Shown: piece by piece, positions 55,063 through 61,140 of the stretch
Numbering within the stretch: the first letter of the stretch is position 1
Layout of the letters: each line of letters opens with the position of its first letter
Source of the DNA: Pomphorhynchus laevis
Taxonomy: Eukaryota; Acanthocephala; Palaeacanthocephala; Echinorhynchida; Pomphorhynchidae
Assembly: GCA_012934845.2 (NCBI GenBank)
Contig: WNNJ02002441.1
Span: forward strand, 62,001 to 126,000
Direction: 5' to 3'
Length of the DNA: 64,000 nt
Notes under the pieces: model-generated
The model's input: only the letters and a program-made list of their open reading frames with translations
The model's database searches: none
Told to the model about the DNA's origin: nothing
Translations under genes and position numbers: made by a program

Positions 55063-56812
55063 TACGACAATCGGAATATGCGACGTACCTCGACGAATAA
55101 TTGGCAAGACTATTCTTAAACTCACAAACTACCACCTACAACACGTCGCCGGTGTCACACAACTTTGTGCAGGACAGAAAGATGGAACTGAATTCGTCAT
55201 TCACTCGCTACGGAAGCGATTTCAAGAGTGCGCAAGTTCCTGCATTTTGGTACTAGACGCAAAGAATGCGTTTAACCTAATAAATAGGAAGGTAGCATTG
55301 ACAAACATGCCGCTCATCTGTCCAGCGCTTTCAAATATTCTATCTAACTTGTACGGGGAAGGAGGTCTACTGGCTATTGAGGAGGAAATTTCGACTTCTG
55401 ACGAAGGTTTTACTCAGGGTGATCCTTTAGCAATGACCGCCTTCGCTGCCGCGTCTCTCTCGCTTATTGCGCGAATTCAAACTCAAATTTCTTCGATTGA
55501 ACAAAAGTGGTATGCGGATGATGCCAATTTCGTTGGAACCTTCGAAGAATGCCGATCAGTTTTTGATATCATGATGCGGGAGGGCGGAGCGTATGGGTAT
55601 AACATAAATCCTTCAAAATGTCAATTACTGGTCCATCCGGAATTCCTTAACAAAGCCCAAGAATGTTTTGATGCTACTAATGTCCATATCTGTACGAATG
55701 GCGTAGAAGTATTGGGAGCGCCAATTGAAAATGAATCCTTTTTGGAGAACTGGATTGTCTGCAAAGTAGACAGATGGTTCAAATGTGTACAGAACCTAGT
55801 GGAGATTGCTATTTTCGACCCACAAGTCGCGGACAACGCTCCGACATACTCACTACAACATAAGATGACTTACGCGAAGAGGACTTGTCGCTTTCGGTCC
55901 GAGCAACTCCTGGCACTCGAGAAACATATCCGTCACAGCTTGATCCCTAAAATAACCGGTAAATCAAACGTACCTGAAATACTTAGACAAATTTTCAGCC
56001 TTCCGGCGAGACTGGGTGGGCTCGGAATCGTAGACCATCATGTCGATCCGGGTAAAAAATACGAATGGTCTCTACGCGCTTGTCAATCACATGTTCCAAA
56101 GAATAAGGAACAACATACTTATATCGCCAAATCCATTAAGAACGAAAAGGAAATTACAATTAAACGACGCCGCGATCAAATAACTCAAGTCAGTGATGCG
56201 ACCACATGTTCATCTCTAAAATTTGCGTCGGAGAAAGGAGCGTCAAATTGGTTGACAACAAAACCAATCGAAGCAGACGGGTTCCGTTTATCCCCACACG
56301 AGTTTAGGGACGCTGTGAATGGTCGATATGGACTAACACCTACGGATACACCTGTACATTGTAGTTGTGGTACTAAGAATATCACAGTTCACTCGCTCTC
56401 GTGCGGTAGAGGCGCACTCACAATCATAAGGCATAACCTAATACGTGACACACTTGCCAACCTTTTGACTGAAGTCACTCCGTGTGTCGCAATTGAGCCC
56501 GTGCTGAGTCCTATAGATCCCTCCATTCAGTTCGAGTCAGCTACAACTTCACGTGATAGTGAAGCGAGACTTGATGTCGTGTGCACGGGTCTGTTCGGAA
56601 GACGAAGCGGGCGCGTCTTTATGGACGTCGCTGTATTCAATTGTCATGCTGCTTCTTATTCTGAGAGATCGCCTTCATCAGTCCACAACTATCACGAGTC
56701 GCGCAAAAACGCCCGTTACCTTGAACGTATTGTAACTGTGGAGAGGGCTCAATTCACACCGATAGTGTGTCATCTTCTGGAGGCGTTGGAAAGACCGGAG
56801 ATTGCGTTCTGA
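55063..56812 (+). CDS. Family B RT-RLE open frame (copy 13)
   Basis: The frame is open from about 55,080 (PRRIIGKTILKL) through QLCAGQKDGTEFVIHSLRKRF, LVLDAKNAFNLINRKVAL, EGFTQGDPLAMTAFAAASLSL, KWYADDANFVGT and LGAPIENESFLE to LGGLGIVDHHVD. GASNWLTTKPI, the zinc element CSCGTKNITVHSLSC and TIIRHNLIRDTLANLL follow, and then the endonuclease ARLDVVCTGLFGRRSGRVFMDVAVFNCHAASY and YHESRKNARYLERI. It stops at 56,812, one block before the SGGVG element, because of a single shift. Nearly complete, with every catalytic residue of RT and RLE visible. Confidence 0.85.
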
Positions 56813-57099
56813 AGGCATTAGCCAGGATGTTGGCCAATAAGCGCGAAATAGACTATGCGACGTGTATCGCACTTATCCGACGAAGGATAAGTTTCTCCCT
56901 TGCGCGATCAACTTCTATGTGTCTTCGCAGCCCCCGCTCTGCATTTCACCGGTTCGAGCACGGACAGCAAATCCATTCGGGGATAATTAGTCGTGGATCC
57001 GCTACGGATGGCTGAGATTTTAATTAAGATTCTTAAATTTAATGATTATATTAGGGCCCATTTGCGGGTAACTTTTTGATTGTAATTTTTAATTGTATT

Positions 57100-57115
57100 A
57101 TTATTGTTTTATAAT
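57100..57115. repeat. 16-bp target-site duplication of LINE family C, left
   Basis: ATTATTGTTTTATAAT occurs here and exactly again at 60,596-60,611, bracketing the family C element. The left copy lies within the ATT-rich tail of family B copy 13. Confidence 0.85.
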
Positions 57116-57116
57116 T

Positions 57117-57593
57117 GACTCTACTCCTTTAAAACTGGCGCAAACGTTTAGTAGGGATTCACAGAGATTTTCGAATGTTATTATCCGTGGTCTTAGGCAG
57201 TCGGGTGATGATCTTCGATTAGTTAAGGAAATTTGCTCTTTGCTAGGTGTGCATTTGCCTTCTGATAACAAGGTAAAACTACGGCGTTTCTCAGCAAAAC
57301 GAGTTGATAAACCACCGTGGCTCTTAATGACTGTCGACGAGTCCACCGTTACTCAGCTGCTTTCAAGATCTTACTTATTGAAAGATTCGACGAATTTCCA
57401 TGATGTTTTTGTGAATGCAGACTTGTCCCTCCCAGAGCGTGAGATTCAAAGATCGTTACGGGAAGAACTTCATCAGAAACGTGTTGAAAATCCTAACATT
57501 GTTTATCGCATTAAAGATTGTCGCGTAGTGCCAAGTTATTCCAAAAAGGCTACCGATGAGAATAAATCTGGGGCTGAAGAGATATCCATATGA
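57117..57593 (+). CDS. LINE family C ORF1 (RRM-like RNA-binding protein), 5'-truncated
   Basis: The frame is open from the element start to UGA at 57,591-57,593. RFSNVIIRGLRQSGDDLRLV and KEICSLLGVHLP form the first half of an RRM, and PPWLLMTVDESTVTQLLSRS the second. KDSTNFHDVFVNADLSLPER and the helix EIQRSLREELHQKRVENPN complete a typical LINE ORF1 C-terminal region. No ATG is present because the 5' end is truncated. ORF1 would bind the element RNA. It ends two codons after ISI, directly ahead of ORF2. Confidence 0.85.
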   Translation, partial: DSTPLKLAQTFSRDSQRFSNVIIRGLRQSGDDLRLVKEICSLLGVHLPSDNKVKLRRFSAKRVDKPPWLLMTVDESTVTQLLSRSYLLKDSTNFHDVFVNADLSLPEREIQRSLREELHQKRVENPNIVYRIKDCRVVPSYSKKATDENKSGAEEISI

Positions 57594-57597
57594 CTAG
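57591..57597 (+). promoter_or_regulatory. Candidate stop-codon read-through site UGA-CUAG between ORF1 and ORF2
   Basis: ORF1 ends in TGA followed at once by CTAG, the strongest known leaky context for eukaryotic stop codons (UGA CUAG, as in several animal genes and some plus-strand RNA viruses). ORF2 follows in the same frame with no ATG, GTG or TTG until 57,759 and no ATG before about 57,945, already inside the endonuclease. Read-through would give an ORF1-ORF2 fusion. A plain nonsense mutation in a once-fused ORF is the alternative. Confidence 0.55.
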
Positions 57598-60443
57598 CCC
57601 AAGATAGTATTCGAACTTACTTCCAGACCAATAAGTCAAATTTACTCCGATTACTCCTATTTAATGTTGAGGGACTAAATTATTTAATATCAGCGGGCAT
57701 AACTTCCTGGTTTTCTTCGTTTGATTTAATAGTCCTTACTGAAACTCTTTCAACTCAATTGGTGTCTTTACCTAACTATTACACTTTTAATATCCCAGCA
57801 TCGTTGGGTAACCGTGGTCGACCCTTCGGTGGCGTGTCCATTGCTGTTAGTTCAAGCTTTACAAACTGGGAAGTTAAAAAGTCATCTAACGTAATATGTA
57901 TAGTTTCATGTAGTATTCTTTTAATAGGTTGCTATTTTAACCCATTGATGTCGGCTTGTGATATCATCGATGAAGTTTCGCCTTTTTTAAGTGATTTATC
58001 TTCTGAAAATTCCATAATCGTTGCGGGAGATTTTAATGCACGTTTCATGAACCCTATCCCATCTAAACTTAAGCAACTGTTATACTTTTTTAGTGAGTTT
58101 GGTCTTGAGTTGCACGTACCCGTAGAAGGATGGACTTATGAGTCTCACAATGGGCGAAGTTGCATCGATTTCATATTTACAAATGTTAGCGTCAAAAAGG
58201 TTAAACTGGAGATTGCATCCGAATGGGCTCTACTCCGCAAACACAAACCTGTATCTTTCATTCTAGAAAATCATATTAACACGCCAATAGAGAAATCCTT
58301 GCCTTCACAAATTAGCAGAAAACTTTGTTTCAGGAATTTGAATCATAATATGATTAAAGACGCAGTAGATCTTCTAAATGCATTTGAAATAGAAGCAAGT
58401 TTCTCCAAAATCAGTGAATGCCTTCTCACCGCATGTCATCCACTCTCTAATCGCAATTCTCAACATTATGGGAACAAGATACATCGTAAGCCAATACACC
58501 TTGTACAGCTACGGAGAAAGCTCATATTTATGGGCAGAAGCCGGCGGTTTGATCATGATATTAATACGAATTTTATTTTCTTACGGCGTGTGTATTGTAC
58601 GATGTTATCAAAATTTCGCGAATCAATATTATTAGAGGAAGAATACAAACGCTTGCGACAAGCAGAACGATGCCCCTGGAAACTGCAAAGAAAAAACAAT
58701 GTTAGTACCTCCGGCATCCCGATGAACCGTTGGTTAGCGCACTTTAACGATATTCTCGTTAATTCACATGACCTCCCAATGTGTCGTAATAATAATGCGC
58801 TGATAACACTGTCATGCTTGGACAGTGACAATGACCAACTAAATGCTCCATTTTCATTGCCCGAATTGGAACTTGCTCTCTTTTCTATGTCTAATAATAA
58901 GGCGGCCGGCCCTGACCAACTTTGTGTTGAACAAATTAAAGATTCCTTTTATTTATTATCGAGTTATTGGCTACATTTATTCAATTGTATCCTATACGGT
59001 TATCAAATGCCGGTGTCATGGAAGCAAGCTGTAATAAAAATCATGTATAAGGGTAAAGGGGATATAAGTGATACCAACTCGTACCGTGGAATTGCCCTGC
59101 TAAACCATACCTATAAATTTTTGTCCACTCTTATAACCAATCGATTATCGAAACACCGTGATTATCTGTTGCCGCCAGAACAATTTGGTTTCCGACCTCA
59201 CCGATCAACGGTGGATGCAATCAAGGTAGTTCGTGAACAAGTGTTATTACAATTCGAACGCAAGAGTCATTTATATGCTATCTTTGTTGACTTTAAAAAA
59301 GCCTTTGATTCGGTTAATCGAGAAATACTCACCCGTAAATTGTCGATGGATTTCCGGATATCTGGTCGTATGCTGAAACTCTTAGGCAATATCCTCTATG
59401 CCAATTCATTAAATGTCTTCGACGGACTTACTTCATCAGACACAATAATTGCTAGCCGCGGTGTGATGCAGGGAGATCCGCTCAGCCCTATCCTTTTCTC
59501 TGTTTATATCCATGATTTGCCGTCTCATCTGAGAAACGAATGTCAAACTTCAAGTTCTGTTCTTTACGCGGACGACTTAGTTATTCTAACGAAAGATCTG
59601 GAATCGGCTCAAAACGTAACCACTGCTCTAGCTAACTACTGTTCAAATAATCTAATTGAAGTCAATATCGATAAAACAAAGGTAGTAAAGTTTCGTAAAG
59701 GTGGCAGATTGTGCTCACATGACGAGATTAGTTTAAACAGCAGGAAGGTAGAGTTCAGTAATCAATACACGTATTTGGGGATGCTATTGACAAGTAGGTG
59801 GTCTTTTAAGCTTCATATCGAAAAGAAATGTGCGAAAATCGTCATAGCCACTTCGCGAGTTAAATGTTTAGGTAAGCTTTCCTTTGGTGGTGCTCTTCAG
59901 TATTTTCATGTCATGCTTCTACCGATTTTGTCGTACGCGCTTTCAGCAATCTGGACGGACCTCACGACGGCTAATTTTGCGCAGATCGACAAATGTAAAG
60001 GCAGATTCATTAAGCGTGTTGTAGGCGTCTCTCCAAAGTGCTCGACGACTGCGGTTTATGTTTTATCTAAAGTCGAGTTATGTACGGAGTATTTACGAAA
60101 TATGATCGGAGCACAAGATACGGTACATTATATTCAAAATAAAAAAGACTTTACAGATAAGGTTAGCAAGCTAGATCATCATCTGTACACTTCACCAGTT
60201 AATACGCAAACGAGTTGGCAGTCTCCGTGTGCTTCTAAACGCCCCCTCGTTTGGAGGGTTTCTTTACACGGATATCACGACAAGTTTTGTTGCACTCGCA
60301 TACCTGTCCATAAACGTGGAGTTTCGTGTGTGTGTTTTTTCTGTGGTGATAGATGTGAGTCTTTATCCCACGTATTTGAGTGCCCGGTGTTAGCGCAAAA
60401 ATCTTTGAAGGAGATCGATAGGTTAAGTTTACGGCTAACCTGA
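57594..60443 (+). CDS. LINE family C ORF2 (APE endonuclease and reverse transcriptase)
   Basis: The frame has 949 codons without a stop. Endonuclease: LLLFNVEGLNYL (Asn), LIVLTETL (Glu), IIVAGDFNARF, RSCIDFIFTN and RKHKPVSF (His). RT: NKAAGPDQLCVEQIK, YRGIALLNHTYKFLST, EQFGFRPHRSTVDAI, YAIFVDFKKAFDSVNR, GVMQGDPLSPILFSVYIHDL, VLYADDLVILT and YTYLGMLLTS. C-terminus: CFFCGDRCESLSHVFEC, a C-x2-C...H-x4-C zinc element. All catalytic residues are present. The frame begins right after the ORF1 UGA without a start codon, so expression by read-through (or reinitiation at a non-AUG) is implied. It appears capable of coding a working protein. Confidence 0.93.
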   Translation, partial: LAQDSIRTYFQTNKSNLLRLLLFNVEGLNYLISAGITSWFSSFDLIVLTETLSTQLVSLPNYYTFNIPASLGNRGRPFGGVSIAVSSSFTNWEVKKSSNVICIVSCSILLIGCYFNPLMSACDIIDEVSPFLSDLSSENSIIVAGDFNARFMNPIPSKLKQLLYFFSEFGLELHVPVEGWTYESHNGRSCIDFIFTNVSVKKVKLEIASEWALLRKHKPVSFILENHINTPIEKSLPSQISRKLCFRNLNHNMIKDAVDLLNAFEIEASFSKISECLLTACHPLSNRNSQHYGNKIHRKPIHLVQLRRKLIFMGRSRRFDHDINTNFIFLRRVYCTMLSKFRESILLEEEYKRLRQAERCPWKLQRKNNVSTSGIPMNRWLAHFNDILVNSHDLPMCRNNNALITLSCLDSDNDQLNAPFSLPELELALFSMSNNKAAGPDQLCVEQIKDSFYLLSSYWLHLFNCILYGYQMPVSWKQAVIKIMYKGKGDISDTNSYRGIALLNHTYKFLSTLITNRLSKHRDYLLPPEQFGFRPHRSTVDAIKVVREQVLLQFERKSHLYAIFVDFKKAFDSVNREILTRKLSMDFRISGRMLKLLGNILYANSLNVFDGLTSSDTIIASRGVMQGDPLSPILFSVYIHDLPSHLRNECQTSSSVLYADDLVILTKDLESAQNVTTALANYCSNNLIEVNIDKTKVVKFRKGGRLCSHDEISLNSRKVEFSNQYTYLGMLLTSRWSFKLHIEKKCAKIVIATSRVKCLGKLSFGGALQYFHVMLLPILSYALSAIWTDLTTANFAQIDKCKGRFIKRVVGVSPKCSTTAVYVLSKVELCTEYLRNMIGAQDTVHYIQNKKDFTDKVSKLDHHLYTSPVNTQTSWQSPCASKRPLVWRVSLHGYHDKFCCTRIPVHKRGVSCVCFFCGDRCESLSHVFECPVLAQKSLKEIDRLSLRLT

Positions 60444-60595
60444 TAAACCTGCTAAATTTCTTTTGCCTGTTGGGAACTAGCGGTGGACTATCAAATATTG
60501 ATATTATCTCAAATGAAGTCGTTGCACAATGTTTTATTTAATTTCTTTCATTTGGCCAAGTCGAGAGACGCAGTGCCCTAATAAATTTCCTCTAC

Positions 60596-60611
60596 ATTAT
60601 TGTTTTATAAT
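60596..60611. repeat. 16-bp target-site duplication of LINE family C, right
   Basis: ATTATTGTTTTATAAT, identical to 57,100-57,115. It follows the element 3' end ...AATAAATTTCCTCTAC. Confidence 0.85.
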
Positions 60612-61140
60612 AAAAACTTGTGCATTATTAAAAAACATATAATAATATAATAAATTCGAGTTTGAATTTAAAAAAAATAAAATGTGTTATTATTATTGTT
60701 AAATTATTATTACGGGACTTGAGAAAATATCAAGTGCAACTGAATACTCTCCCAAAAAAATTGAACGTAATATATCTTTGATATCGATATACCGTTAGTT
60801 AACGGAAAGGCCATTATAGGCATACAGGCGGGCATTGACATTCCCGTAGTCGGCGAATTAGTTTGTCCCATATGAAAATGTGCTGATAGGGAGCTTGCAA
60901 CAACGAATGCTGCAATGTGGGCGTACGACCAGATACGCGGAGGAGACGAGGCTTTTGATCAAGTCTTTTTGCGGCAGCAATTTACGCAAGTGTGAAGTAT
61001 GGTTTGATCGGAGAATCGACTCGCGATAACGTTCTCGGTCCAGATTATTATTATTATCCTTATTATTAAAACGTTCTTGCACAAACTGCAGGGCACCAAA
61101 CTGCTCTAATAAACGATACGACTCCATCACTCCATCAAAA
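60612..61140. other. ATT-rich tail and unassigned leader of the last family B copy
   Basis: 60,612-60,715 is AT-rich with ATTATTATTATT runs and looks like the continuation of the copy 13 tail. From 60,716 a mixed-composition stretch includes short frames on both strands (a 90-codon minus-strand frame at 60,858-61,130) that I do not recognise. Position suggests it is the 5' leader and start of family B copy 14, but I cannot show the cysteine cluster here. Confidence 0.35.

Larger units (their letters stand above)
54236..57099 (+). mobile_element. LINE family B copy 13 (full length, few breaks)
   Basis: The leader holds three 19-bp units GTCGAAGTATTTTCAGAGT (54253, 54272, 54291), then a GTCGG..CCGAC hairpin (54,310-54,332). 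ATG 54,421 opens MTKGKPRSTPRCCGCNGQNAVCK with the full cysteine cluster and ARRPNLFIPPRCNETREF. After a deletion and shifts between about 54,900 and 55,080 the RT-RLE frame is open to 56,812, with the endonuclease end in another frame (56,767-57,015; SSSGGVGKT). The 3' box is at 57,053-57,072. The ATT tail is split by LINE family C at 57,116 and appears to continue after 60,611. Confidence 0.88.
57116..60595 (+). mobile_element. LINE family C (APE-type), 5'-truncated, otherwise intact
   Basis: A 3,480-bp element between 16-bp target duplications. It carries the last about 159 codons of ORF1 (57,117-57,593), all of ORF2 (57,594-60,443) and a 3' UTR of about 150 bases with AATAAA at 60,580-60,585, ten bases before the end. 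There is no poly(A). ORF1 and ORF2 share one frame with a single UGA between them. No other stop or shift is seen in 3.3 kb of coding sequence, so the insertion is recent. Domain order (RRM-type ORF1, APE endonuclease, RT, C-x2-C-x..-H-x4-C) fits the broad Jockey/CR1/L1-like LINEs. Confidence 0.9.
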
